DNA of 19,191 bases from Candidatus Dadabacteria bacterium (GTDB taxonomy: Bacteria > Desulfobacterota_D > UBA1144 > Nemesobacterales > UBA2774), in the NCBI GenBank assembly GCA_020027805.1, contig JAHKKQ010000023.1, positions 1 through 19,191 on the forward strand, given 5' to 3'. Positions 1-6,866 of the stretch are shown here, one piece after another. Position 1 is the first letter of the stretch, and each line of letters opens with the position of its first letter. A model generated the notes under the pieces. The model was not told the DNA's origin. It did not search any database and worked only from the letters and a program-made list of their open reading frames with translations. Made by a program: the position numbers and the translations under genes.

Positions 1-40
1 GCCTGTCCCTCTTAATCCGCCCCCCCTTGTCCGCCCCCGT
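1..40 (-). repeat. G-rich intergenic repeat, copy in minus orientation
   Basis: Read on the minus strand, this stretch has runs of five and seven G followed by a segment that fits GGGGGGGCGSATTAARAG. Nearly the same string is found on the plus strand at 659-676. It lies downstream of the zinc-ribbon gene stop. The similarity is visible by eye; copy number elsewhere in the genome is unknown. Confidence 0.4.
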
Positions 41-414
41 CAATTCGTTTCCATCGTCTCGCCGACCCTTTTCCTGAGCTTCTTCTCTATCGATTTCGAC
101 GGCTCCCCTTTTTCGAGACGGGCCGCTACCTCGCTGAACTGCTCCCCGTAGCCGGACTTTGACTTCCGGCTCGACTCGCGCATAACGCGGGCGAGGGAAG
201 CCGTGTCTTCACCTCCGGTTCTTGCATCCGGGACGCCTGTATTTTTAGCGTCATAGGCTTTGGATACCGAAGAGATATTCGACATGACCCGCCCGAGCTT
301 TTTACTTCCGCATTCAGGGCATACGGGTCTTTCTTCCAGGGCTTCCGATACGGTCAGGAAAAAAATACTTACTTCTTTGCGGCACTTGGGGCAATGGTAT
401 TCATAGATGGGCAT
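40..414 (-). CDS. FmdB-type zinc ribbon protein (putative regulator)
   Basis: A protein of 124 residues that begins with the typical FmdB/CxxC_CXXC_SSSS start, MPIYEYHC. Cysteines 8, 11, 32 and 35 form two CxxC knuckles expected to bind one zinc. The region after residue 50 is charged, of low complexity and probably disordered, ending in a Lys/Arg-rich tail. The family was named from a gene next to formamidase in Methylophilus and is called a regulator, but its biochemical role is poorly defined. It is transcribed away from the large plus-strand operon, from a near-consensus promoter at 444-472. The start at 414 is preceded by a weak purine-rich stretch (AGGAAAA). Recognition of the family is firm; the role is not. 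Confidence 0.88.
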   Translation of the reverse strand: MPIYEYHCPKCRKEVSIFFLTVSEALEERPVCPECGSKKLGRVMSNISSVSKAYDAKNTGVPDARTGGEDTASLARVMRESSRKSKSGYGEQFSEVAARLEKGEPSKSIEKKLRKRVGETMETN

Positions 415-422
415 GTTGTTTT

Positions 423-451
423 CCTATAGTACACACATCGTACATTATAGG
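423..451. promoter_or_regulatory. Imperfect palindrome over the -10 box, possible operator
   Basis: CCTATAGTAC at 423-432 is mirrored by GTACATTATAGG at 440-451 with a two-base bulge. The right arm contains the -10 box and the left arm lies just downstream of the expected start site. Such a position suits a repressor site, but no binding protein can be assigned from sequence. Confidence 0.4.
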
Positions 452-472
452 AAATATATATGCGCTAGTCAA
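444..472 (-). promoter_or_regulatory. Sigma70-type promoter for the zinc-ribbon gene
   Basis: On the minus strand, TTGACT (472-467) is followed after exactly 17 bases by TATAAT (449-444). This is a near-perfect housekeeping promoter. Transcription should begin near 437, giving a leader of about 22 bases before the start codon at 414. Confidence 0.75.
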
Positions 473-556
473 GGCGCGCACATTCCTGTTTGCGGCCTGT
501 TAAACACTACTTCCCGGAGCGCACGGGCGCGTCCGTTTCCGGACATTGAGGGCACC

Positions 557-585
557 TTGACTTGATTTACTAAAGTTGATATAGT
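557..585 (+). promoter_or_regulatory. Sigma70-type promoter for the acetyltransferase operon
   Basis: TTGACT (557-562), a spacer of exactly 17 bases, and TATAGT (580-585): five of six consensus bases in each box. Expected transcription start near 592. It points into the operon that begins with the GNAT gene and would leave a leader of about 150 bases containing the G-rich repeat. Confidence 0.7.
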
Positions 586-601
586 GTCCAATATAGTGGA
601 C
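579..601. promoter_or_regulatory. Direct and inverted repeat at the promoter, possible operator
   Basis: ATATAGTG occurs at 579-586 and again at 591-598, 12 bases apart, so the first copy covers the -10 box. The same stretch has a perfect inverted repeat, GTCCA (586-590) and TGGAC (597-601). The placement over the -10 box and start site is typical of an operator. The XRE-cupin regulator encoded at 2193-2780 is the obvious candidate to bind it, which is inference only. Confidence 0.45.
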
Positions 602-614
602 GAGCCGGCGGCGT

Positions 615-685
615 CACATCGGGGGAGCGCGGGGGCAGCACGGGGGGGGGACACATTCGGGGGGGCGCATTAAAAGCAGGCCGGG
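615..685 (+). repeat. G-rich intergenic repeat with CACATTC units
   Basis: A leader region with G runs of five to nine, joined by CACATC or CACATTC words. The core GGGGGCAGCAC, a G run, ACACATTC and another G run (631-665) has a clear relative at 10117-10146, and the part at 659-676 has an inverted relative at 8-26. It lies between the promoter and the GNAT reading frame. The rest of the 415-699 gap holds the two promoters and no credible gene. Confidence 0.5.
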
Positions 686-710
686 CGCATGTTCAGTGAC
701 CGCCGGTACA

Positions 711-788
711 CACATTCAAACAGGTTGGGGAAGCGCACATTCGAAAGTCCGGGGAATACACATTCAAGATCGCTGAGAGCGGGGAAGA
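711..788 (+). repeat. Three degenerate CACATTC...GGGGAA units
   Basis: CACATTC begins at 711, 736 and 759, and each copy is followed by a variable stretch ending in GGGGAA. The spacing is 25 and 23 bases. The word also occurs at 652 and 479. These units lie in the open frame of the GNAT gene at its 5' end, so coding sequence and repeat overlap. By-eye observation, unit boundaries approximate. Confidence 0.35.
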
Positions 789-1197
789 GATCGGTAATTA
801 TTTCAGGCTCCGCCACGCGGTTTTCGTGGAAGAACAGAAGATATTCAGCGGAACGGACGTGGACGAGCGTGACCGGGGGGCGGTACACGTAATCGCGCTC
901 AAGGGGCCCGACAGGGTAATGGTCGGGGGAGTGAGGTGCTACACGACGGGTAACGACACCTGGTACGGCGGGCGACTCACGGCGGCTAACGGTTACAGGA
1001 ACGGCCGCGTGGGCTCGGGGCTCGTTAGGTTCGCCGTAGAGACGGTCAAATCGAGGGGATGTAAAAAATTTCTCGCCTACGTACAGCCTCAGAACGTAAA
1101 TTTTTTCAAGAGGCTCGGCTGGAAGCCCGTCGGGGAGCCGGTCGAATACGAAGGCGTCACGCATCAGCTTATGGAAGCGGACCTGGACTCCGCATAA
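739..1197 (+). CDS. GNAT N-acetyltransferase, MSMEG_0567/Sll0786 type
   Basis: A GNAT-fold acetyltransferase of the type found in the Sll0783-Sll0787 and Nit1C nitrogen-starvation clusters, expected to transfer an acyl group from an acyl-CoA to an unknown amine. The segment EIGNYFRLRHAVFVEEQ near the start is the family signature, and the C-terminal part has the usual RLGWKPVGEP strand and loop before the stop. The acetyl-CoA loop region is GRVGSGLVRFAVE. The frame is open from 700, but the first canonical start is GTG at 826, which would cut into the signature. No ATG, GTG or TTG exists between 700 and 825 in frame. I therefore give ATT at 739, eight bases after a GGGG stretch, as the most fitting start (152 residues). 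A lost start codon or an upstream frameshift are alternatives. The AIR-synthase-like gene follows after 19 bases; in mycobacteria the two domains are fused. Confidence 0.75.
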   Translation: MRKSGEYTFKIAESGEEIGNYFRLRHAVFVEEQKIFSGTDVDERDRGAVHVIALKGPDRVMVGGVRCYTTGNDTWYGGRLTAANGYRNGRVGSGLVRFAVETVKSRGCKKFLAYVQPQNVNFFKRLGWKPVGEPVEYEGVTHQLMEADLDSA

Positions 1198-1216
1198 AAG
1201 AGTAAAGGAAGAGTGA

Positions 1217-2203
1217 TTGCAGAATCTGATCCGAATACTCAAATCCTCGACCAGGCTCGTTCAAAAGCAGTACCTGGCCGGCCTATGGCGGTACTTCCCG
1301 CTCGCGCCCCGGATAGACGGGAACGAGCTCCTTCTCGGGGACGACGCGGCGGCCATAAAATCCGGCGACGGATACCTGCTGCTCGCCGCCGAGGGCGTAT
1401 ACCAGCCGCTCTTAAATTCGAATCCATATCTCGCGGGCAGGACTTCCGTGCTCACGAACGTGAACGATATATACGCCATGGGCGGCAGGCCTGTCGCGCT
1501 CGTGGACGTGCTCTTCTCCAAGAACCAGGAAAGCGCCGGAGAGGTCCTCCGCGGCATAAGGGACAACGCCGGGCGTTACGGTGTCCCTGTAGTGGGCGGG
1601 CACACGACGTTAGACGCCGAATCCGGCTCACTGTCCGTGTTCATACTCGGGAAGGCCGAACGGCTCCTCTCGGGCTTCGGCGCCCTCGCGGGCGACGACA
1701 TTGTTTTCGCCTCCGACTTCGACGGCAAGTTCTATCCTGCGTTTAATTTCTGGGACTCTTCGAGCGGGCTCGCCGAAGACGCGCTCCGGGGGCAGCTCGA
1801 AATACTTCCGCAGCTTGCGGAATCGGGTCTCGCGGACGCCGCAAAGGACGTGAGCATGGCCGGGCTTATAGGCTCCGCCCTTATGATGCTGGAGGGCTCG
1901 AAGGCCGGGGCTGAAATTTATCTCGACCGCATTCCCGCGCCCGGGGACGTGCCGCTCCAAAAGTGGCTCCTGACATTCCCGAGTTACGGCTTCATCGTAT
2001 CGTCCCGGCCGGAGAAGACGCAACATATAAAGGAGAGGTTCAGGGACGGGGGCCTCGTATGCGAAACGATAGGCAGGGTCATAAACGACAGCAGGGTTTT
2101 CTTTACGGACGGCGGCGAAAAGGCGGTATTCTGGAATTTTAACGAAGAGCCCCTCATCGGGGTGAACCCTTCCGGTACGGCACAGGTGGATAATGGCGGC
2201 TGA
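1217..2203 (+). CDS. AIR synthase-like protein, Sll0787/MSMEG_0567 family
   Basis: 328 residues with the PurM/AIR-synthase fold. The N-terminal nucleotide-binding motif is LLGDDAAAIK (about residues 39-48), followed by the strongly conserved VNDIYAMGGRP near residue 90 and the GGHTTLD motif near 134. The PurM superfamily includes phosphoribosylformylglycinamidine cyclo-ligase, selenophosphate synthetase, thiamine-phosphate kinase and HypE; all use ATP to activate an oxygen or similar atom. This branch occurs with a radical SAM protein and GNAT in the nitrogen-starvation cluster, and its substrate is not known. It lacks the Cys/Sec-containing N-terminus of SelD, so selenophosphate synthesis is unlikely. 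The TTG start at 1217 follows a good AAAGGAAGAG site. Its 3' end overlaps the regulator gene by 11 bases. Confidence 0.87.
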   Translation: MQNLIRILKSSTRLVQKQYLAGLWRYFPLAPRIDGNELLLGDDAAAIKSGDGYLLLAAEGVYQPLLNSNPYLAGRTSVLTNVNDIYAMGGRPVALVDVLFSKNQESAGEVLRGIRDNAGRYGVPVVGGHTTLDAESGSLSVFILGKAERLLSGFGALAGDDIVFASDFDGKFYPAFNFWDSSSGLAEDALRGQLEILPQLAESGLADAAKDVSMAGLIGSALMMLEGSKAGAEIYLDRIPAPGDVPLQKWLLTFPSYGFIVSSRPEKTQHIKERFRDGGLVCETIGRVINDSRVFFTDGGEKAVFWNFNEEPLIGVNPSGTAQVDNGG

Positions 2204-2780
2204 GAAATATCAGATCGATCACATAGTATCGAGGCTCGGCGAGAAGATAAAGAACATGCGTACCGAGAGGCGGCTTTCGCTTAAGGATCTCGCGAATAAA
2301 TCGGGCATATCGGCGGCGGCGATTCACAAGATCGAGTCGAACGGCATAACGCCCACGATCACGACGATGATGAAGATCTCGGACGCGCTCGGGAAAAAGG
2401 TGAGCCATTTCATAGAGGAAAAAGTCGAGGACAGCGACGTCGTTTTCGTCTCCGCGAAGGATAGGGAGCCGATACTCACGTTTAAGAAAGGTCTCGAGCT
2501 TCAGGGGATATCGGCCAAGAAGTACGGGGATTTCATCATGACCGCCGCGTATTCCGTGCTCGAGGTCGGCGCGTCGAGCGGCAAGAAGCCTATGAAGCAC
2601 AGGGGAGAGGAGCTCGTCTACTGCATCAGCGGGAGAGTCGAGTTCCAGGTATACGACAAGACATACACTATAGGCCCCGGGGACAGCATCCACTTCAGGA
2701 CGCTCCTCGAGCACAAATGGAAAAACGTGGGGCAGAGCAAGGCCAAATTACTTTGGATACTGGCGGTACCGCCGTCATAA
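2193..2780 (+). CDS. XRE-family regulator with C-terminal cupin domain
   Basis: 195 residues. An XRE helix-turn-helix occupies about residues 14-72 (signature LSLKDLANKSGISAAAIHKI). After a linker, a small cupin barrel spans about 110-190, with GEELVYCISGRVEF and GPGDSIHF as the two barrel motifs. Such regulators bind an operator through the HTH and a small metabolite or metal through the cupin. The gene sits inside the operon, its ATG overlapping the upstream stop codon region, so its level should follow that of the enzymes. It probably controls this locus, for example through the repeats at 579-601. The effector is unknown and may be the compound the pathway makes or degrades. Confidence 0.9.
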   Translation: MAAEKYQIDHIVSRLGEKIKNMRTERRLSLKDLANKSGISAAAIHKIESNGITPTITTMMKISDALGKKVSHFIEEKVEDSDVVFVSAKDREPILTFKKGLELQGISAKKYGDFIMTAAYSVLEVGASSGKKPMKHRGEELVYCISGRVEFQVYDKTYTIGPGDSIHFRTLLEHKWKNVGQSKAKLLWILAVPPS

Positions 2781-2804
2781 CGGGCGGAAGGAGCAGGCGG
2801 ACGA

Positions 2805-4100
2805 ATGTCCATTAAAGGCGCTGAGAAGCCCGGATTCAGGTATACGGGCGACCGCATAAGGGAGGCGAACGCGAGTTCGTTAGAGAGGCTCCTCTCGACG
2901 GAGCCCGTGCTGTCTCAAGTCGATACCGCGCTTTCCGTAATTCCGGGGATGACTCCGGATACGATCCTCCACGCGGGGCCCCCCGTTACGTGGCGGAGGA
3001 TGTGCGACCCGATGAAGAGGGCAGTCAGGGGAGCGCTCATATTCGAGGACCTCGCCCCGGACGACAAGGGCGCAGAAGCACTCATAAAATCGAAAAAAAT
3101 AAAACTCTCTCCCAACCACTATCACGACGCCGTGGGCCCGATGACGGGGATAATCTCCGCATCGATGCCGGTCATAGTGACGAAGGACGCGGCGCGCGGC
3201 AAGGCCGTTTATTCGACGTTCAACGAGGGCGGAGGGAAGGTCCTCTGGTTCGGCTCCGTAGGGGAGGAGACGATAAAGCGTCTCAGGTGGATGAGGGACG
3301 TGTTCGCGCCCGTGATGAAAAGGGCTCTCGGCATGACGGGCGGGATACCGGTGTGGGGCATCCTGGCGCAGGGTATTCAGATGGGGGACGAGTGCCATAA
3401 CAGGCACGCGGCGTCGACGAACATATTCCTCAAGATAATCGCCGAGACGCTCTTCAAGCTCGACCTGCCCCGTGAAAGGGCGCTCGAGGTATATAGGTTC
3501 ATAGCGGGGAACAGCCACTTTTTCCTGAACGTCACGATGACCGCGTGCAAGCTCGCCATGGACGCTGCGCACGGGATCGAGGACTCGACCATAGTCACGG
3601 CCATGTCCCGGAACGGGACTGACTTCGGCATAAGAGTTAGCGGCCTCGGGGACACATGGTTCACTGCCCCGGCGCCGTATTTGCTCGACGCCCTCTACAA
3701 TCCGGGATATAGCGCTGAGGACGGCGCGCCCGATATAGGGGACAGCTCCATAATCGAGACCACGGGACTCGGAGGGTTCGCCATAGCGGCCGCCCCTTCC
3801 ATGGCCGCGTTCGCGGGCGGGGGTGTCGAGGAATCGATAAGCATCACGAAGAGAATGCAGCTCATAACTACGCTCAGGAACCCCAAGTTCGGAATACCCG
3901 CTCTCGATTTTGAAGGCACGCCCACGGGGATTGACCTCAGAAAGGTGGTCGAGACGGGGATACTGCCCAGCATCAACAGCGCAGTCGTCCACAAGAGCTC
4001 GGGCGCGGGGCAGATAGGCGCGGGCATAGTGAAGGCGCCTTACGATTGTTTCGTTAAGGCGATCAGCGCGTATGGACAGAGATACAAGCTCGCGGCCTGA
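2805..4100 (+). CDS. allG: DUF1116 protein, oxamate carbamoyltransferase subunit AllG-like
   Basis: 431 residues, collinear with E. coli YlbE (AllG) from near the N-terminus to the end. Recognisable blocks are LHAGPPVTWRRMCDPMKRAV near 50, SASMPVIVTKD near 115, LRWMRDVFAPVM near 165, AQGIQMGDECHNRHAAS near 190, SRNGTDFGIRVSGLGDTWFT near 275, and GAGQIGAGIVKAP near the end. In E. coli, YlbE with FdrA and YlbF is reported to form oxamate carbamoyltransferase. Many DUF1116 proteins (for example YahG) carry about 45 extra N-terminal residues with a VNxGLxxF...VDWxPPAGG-like motif; this one lacks them and begins just before the DRIREAN helix. The gene lies 24 bases after the regulator, with a GGAAGGAG ribosome site, and 62 bases before fdrA. 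Confidence 0.9.
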   Translation: MSIKGAEKPGFRYTGDRIREANASSLERLLSTEPVLSQVDTALSVIPGMTPDTILHAGPPVTWRRMCDPMKRAVRGALIFEDLAPDDKGAEALIKSKKIKLSPNHYHDAVGPMTGIISASMPVIVTKDAARGKAVYSTFNEGGGKVLWFGSVGEETIKRLRWMRDVFAPVMKRALGMTGGIPVWGILAQGIQMGDECHNRHAASTNIFLKIIAETLFKLDLPRERALEVYRFIAGNSHFFLNVTMTACKLAMDAAHGIEDSTIVTAMSRNGTDFGIRVSGLGDTWFTAPAPYLLDALYNPGYSAEDGAPDIGDSSIIETTGLGGFAIAAAPSMAAFAGGGVEESISITKRMQLITTLRNPKFGIPALDFEGTPTGIDLRKVVETGILPSINSAVVHKSSGAGQIGAGIVKAPYDCFVKAISAYGQRYKLAA

Positions 4101-4162
4101 TACCGGGGACGCAAGCGGCGTCGGGGGCGCGGGACGGATAGGCATTCAGTAAGGGAACTATT

Positions 4163-5737
4163 ATGGCGATAGCCAGCATCATTAAAAAGAATCATTACCA
4201 GGACTCGCTCAAGCTCATGCAGCTCAGCCGAAAGCTCGGCGCGGTTCCCGGTATAAAAAAGGCCTCGGCGATAATGGCGACCGAAGCCAATCTGAAGATG
4301 CTCAGGGAAGCGGGGCTCATCGCGGAGGTCCCGGAATCGGCGAACGCGAACGACCTCATCGTTGCGGTCGAGGCGGAATCGGAGTCAAAAGCGCGGGAGG
4401 CGATAGACATGCTCGATTCGCTCCTTACCCCTCAGGGGGTTCAGCGGGCGGGGGAGGCCGAGGCGGTAAAGGGCCTGGATGCCGCGTTGAACGTCCTTCC
4501 GGGCGCGAATATAGCGCTCATTTCCGTCCCCGGGGAATACGCGAAGCTCGAGGTCTCGAAGGCGATCGAAAAGGGGCTTCACACATTTTTATTCAGTGAT
4601 AACGTAACGATTGAAGAAGAAATAGAGCTAAAGATAAGGGCGTCCGGGCGCGGGCTTCTGGTCATGGGCCCGGGCTGCGGCACGGCGATAATAAACGGCA
4701 CGGGGCTCGGCTTCGCGAACGTGATAGAAAAGGGCCCGATAGGCGTAGTCGCGGGCGCAGGGACGGGTATGCAGGAGGTGACGAGCCTGCTCAGCAACTC
4801 GGGCTCGGGCATAACGCACGCGATAGGGGTCGGGGGAAGGGACCTGTCGGAGGAAGTGGGCGGGATAATGACGCTCGCGGCGCTCAGGATACTGGGCAGC
4901 GATAATAATACGAAGGTGCTGCTCGTCGTCTCGAAGCCGCCTTCGAAAAAGGTAGCGGAAAAGATACTCGCCGCGATAGGCGAGACCGGAAAGCCCGCAG
5001 TCGTGTGCTTCCTCGGGCATGCTATGCGCGCGCCCGGTGACGCAAATATAAAGCTCGTATCGACTTTGGAAGAGGCGGCATATTCGGCGCTCGGCCTCGT
5101 AAACGGGGGCGGTAAGAAGCACGCGCCCGCCCCGGGGAAGAACTGGAAGAGACAGGCCGGGAAATACGTCCGCGCTCAGAAGCGCGGCCAGCGTTACCTT
5201 AGAGGGATATTCTCGGGAGGTACGCTCTGCTACGAGGCACAGCAGATACTCACACAGACACTCGGGGATATTTACTCGAACGCGCCGCTCAACAAGAAAA
5301 ACAGGCTCAGGGACTCGAACGTCAGCATGGGCAACACGTGCGTCGATCTGGGGGAGGAGGAATTCACGGTCGGACGCCCGCACCCGATGATAGACGCGGC
5401 GCTCAGGAGCGAAAGGCTTATAAACGAAGCCGCGAAGCCCGACGTAGCCGTAATACTCTTCGACGTCGTGCTCGGCTACGTGGCGAGCCCCGACCCGGCG
5501 GGAGACCTCCTGCCGGCGATAAGGGCGGCGAAGGCGGCTGCCCGGAAAAAGGGACGCTCTGTCGCGTACGTCGCTCACGTGTGCGGCACGGAGCGGGACC
5601 CGCAGGGGCTCCACGCCCAGGAAGAGAAGCTCAGGAAAGAAGGCGTTATGGTCTTTCCGACGAACGCCCTTGCGTCGAGGGCCGCGGGCTTTATAGCGGC
5701 CGGGGGGGAGAGGGTGATAAACAGGGGGAACATATGA
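4163..5737 (+). CDS. fdrA: FdrA (AllF), acyl-CoA synthetase-like oxamate carbamoyltransferase subunit
   Basis: 524 residues of the FdrA family, which resembles the alpha/beta parts of ADP-forming succinyl-CoA synthetase. Residues 1-90 form a small N-terminal domain (KKNHYQDSLKLMQLS). A Rossmann-like part follows, with SVPGEYA near 120, FSDNVTIEEEIE near 145, MGPGCGT near 170, AGAGTGMQE near 195 and GVGGRDLSEEVGG near 225. The C-terminal part has DLGEEEFTVGRPHPMID near 395 and GTERDPQG near 475. From memory of E. coli FdrA, the motif is usually MGPDCGT, so Asp is Gly here. The protein also stops before the last 45 or so residues of E. coli FdrA; that tail is found in the separate small gene at 13216. 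Partner of AllG and AllH in carbamoyl transfer. Its stop overlaps the carbamate kinase start (ATGA). Confidence 0.92.
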   Translation: MAIASIIKKNHYQDSLKLMQLSRKLGAVPGIKKASAIMATEANLKMLREAGLIAEVPESANANDLIVAVEAESESKAREAIDMLDSLLTPQGVQRAGEAEAVKGLDAALNVLPGANIALISVPGEYAKLEVSKAIEKGLHTFLFSDNVTIEEEIELKIRASGRGLLVMGPGCGTAIINGTGLGFANVIEKGPIGVVAGAGTGMQEVTSLLSNSGSGITHAIGVGGRDLSEEVGGIMTLAALRILGSDNNTKVLLVVSKPPSKKVAEKILAAIGETGKPAVVCFLGHAMRAPGDANIKLVSTLEEAAYSALGLVNGGGKKHAPAPGKNWKRQAGKYVRAQKRGQRYLRGIFSGGTLCYEAQQILTQTLGDIYSNAPLNKKNRLRDSNVSMGNTCVDLGEEEFTVGRPHPMIDAALRSERLINEAAKPDVAVILFDVVLGYVASPDPAGDLLPAIRAAKAAARKKGRSVAYVAHVCGTERDPQGLHAQEEKLRKEGVMVFPTNALASRAAGFIAAGGERVINRGNI

Positions 5738-6672
5738 AGACAGCAGTTGTAGCCTTCGGGGGTAACGCCCTGATGGACCATAAAGGCAAGAGTACTTACG
5801 TAGAGCAGATAATGAAGACCGATAAGATGTGCAGGAAGCTCATAGGCCTTTTCGATATGGGTTACAGGGTCGTGATAACGCACGGGAACGGCCCCCAGGT
5901 GGGGAATTTTCTCATGCAGCAGGAGTCCCTTTCTCCTTCGATACCGCCCATGCCTCTCGACGTCTGTAACGCGATGACGCAGGGGCAGATCGGGTACATG
6001 ATCGAGCAGAGGCTAAGGAACCTGTTCACGGAAAAGAAGATGTCGAACCCGACCGTCGCGTTCGTGACGCAGGTGGTGGTCTCCGAAAACGACCCGGCGT
6101 TCAAGAACCCGACGAAATTCATCGGCCCCTTCTTCACCGAGGAGGAGAGCAGGAACCTCCGGAAGAGGGAGGGCTGGGTGATGAAGGAGGACTCGGGGCG
6201 CGGATACAGGCGCGTCGTGCCCTCGCCCAGGCCGATAGATATAGTGGAAAAAAGGGAAATCTCGGAAATGGCGGACAAGGGCTACGTAGTGATCGCGTGC
6301 GGAGGGGGCGGCATCCCGGTTTTGAGGGACAGGAAGGGGCAGCTCAAGGGAATAGCCGCGGTAATCGACAAGGACTTCGCCGCGCAGAAGCTCGCGACAC
6401 TCATAGGGGCCGAAATACTCGTCCTCATCACTCCGGTCGAAAAGGTGGCTATAAATTTCGGGAAGCCCGAAGAAAAGCTCCTTTCCAGGATCACGCTCGA
6501 AGAAGCGGAGCGTTATCACAAGGAGGGGCATTTCCCTCCGGGAAGCATGGGGCCCAAGATCGAAGCCGCAATCAGCTTCCTCCGCGCGGGCGGGAAGAAG
6601 GCGGTCATTACCTCGGCCGAGAAGATGGACGCCGCCATCAACGGAAAGGGCGGGACCGAGATAACGCAGTGA
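5734..6672 (+). CDS. arcC: Carbamate kinase
   Basis: 312 residues, the normal length for carbamate kinase. It makes ATP from carbamoyl phosphate and ADP, releasing carbamate, which breaks down to ammonia and CO2. Visible motifs are VAFGGNAL (residues 6-13), THGNGPQVGNF near 50, ACGGGGIPV near 190, DKDFAAQKLA near 212, and the substrate-binding PPGSMGPKIEAA near 268. The frame is open further upstream inside fdrA, but the real start is ATG at 5734, which overlaps the fdrA stop codon and gives the canonical N-terminus. The position directly after fdrA matches the E. coli allantoin region, where YbcF (AllK) is the catabolic carbamate kinase paired with the FdrA complex. Catabolic rather than biosynthetic function is therefore inferred. 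Confidence 0.95.
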   Translation: MKTAVVAFGGNALMDHKGKSTYVEQIMKTDKMCRKLIGLFDMGYRVVITHGNGPQVGNFLMQQESLSPSIPPMPLDVCNAMTQGQIGYMIEQRLRNLFTEKKMSNPTVAFVTQVVVSENDPAFKNPTKFIGPFFTEEESRNLRKREGWVMKEDSGRGYRRVVPSPRPIDIVEKREISEMADKGYVVIACGGGGIPVLRDRKGQLKGIAAVIDKDFAAQKLATLIGAEILVLITPVEKVAINFGKPEEKLLSRITLEEAERYHKEGHFPPGSMGPKIEAAISFLRAGGKKAVITSAEKMDAAINGKGGTEITQ

Positions 6673-6734
6673 GAATTACACGGAAGCCGGCGGGCTCCCG
6701 GAACGCCCGGCGGTAGGGAGATATGCCGATTCGA

Positions 6735-6763
6735 TTGATTAAGTTTGTGATTTATAATATGAT
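6735..6763 (+). promoter_or_regulatory. Sigma70-type promoter for the nitrogen-starvation gene
   Basis: TTGATT (6735-6740) and TATGAT (6758-6763) are separated by 17 bases. A second, overlapping -10-like box TATAAT is at 6753-6758 but would have a 12-base spacer. The region is AT-rich compared with its surroundings. Transcription would begin near 6770, leaving a leader of about 97 bases that includes the hairpin at 6811-6830. Confidence 0.6.
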
Positions 6764-6810
6764 GGAGTTAAGGGAGTTGGGAATAATCCGGGCATAACAT
6801 CGAGAAAAAG

Positions 6811-6830
6811 CCCGGGGCGCGAGCCCCGGG
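6811..6830 (+). other. Stable GNRA-loop hairpin in the 5' leader
   Basis: CCCGGGGC (6811-6818) and GCCCCGGG (6823-6830) form a perfect 8-bp GC stem closed by a GCGA tetraloop. No T run follows, so it is not an ordinary intrinsic terminator. It lies 21 bases upstream of a very strong ribosome binding site, where it could protect the 5' end of the mRNA or act in control of translation. Confidence 0.6.
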
Positions 6831-6851
6831 GTCTGATTCTAAATAAATTAC

Positions 6852-6858
6852 AGGAGGT
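6852..6858 (+). promoter_or_regulatory. Full-consensus ribosome binding site
   Basis: AGGAGGT, the full anti-Shine-Dalgarno complement, eight bases before the ATG at 6867. It is the strongest ribosome site in the window and suggests that the following protein is made in large amounts. Confidence 0.85.
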
Positions 6859-6866
6859 AATTTACA

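Noticed and set aside
621..670. CRISPR or similar array in the G-rich leader
   Set aside because: Units are degenerate, irregular in spacing and have no constant repeat of 20 bases or more; no cas gene is present.
689..892. Plus-strand frame starting with ATG at 689
   Set aside because: Out of frame with the GNAT domain, Arg/Ser-rich and without motifs; it could only matter if a frameshift joins it to the GNAT frame.
1217..2203. Selenophosphate synthetase (SelD)
   Set aside because: The PurM fold is shared, but the Cys/Sec-containing N-terminal motif of SelD is absent and the sequence fits the Sll0787 type.
2880..4145. Long open frame on the minus strand opposite the DUF1116 gene
   Set aside because: Its translation is Arg- and Tyr-rich with no family motif, typical of the complement of GC-rich codons, and the plus-strand protein is clearly conserved.
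5338..5733. Upstream extension of the carbamate kinase frame
   Set aside because: It lies inside fdrA, is Arg/Gly-rich, and the ATG at 5734 gives the canonical carbamate kinase N-terminus.
6811..6830. GC-rich hairpin as an intrinsic terminator of the carbamate kinase operon
   Set aside because: No T run follows, and it lies downstream of a good promoter, so it is better read as a leader hairpin.
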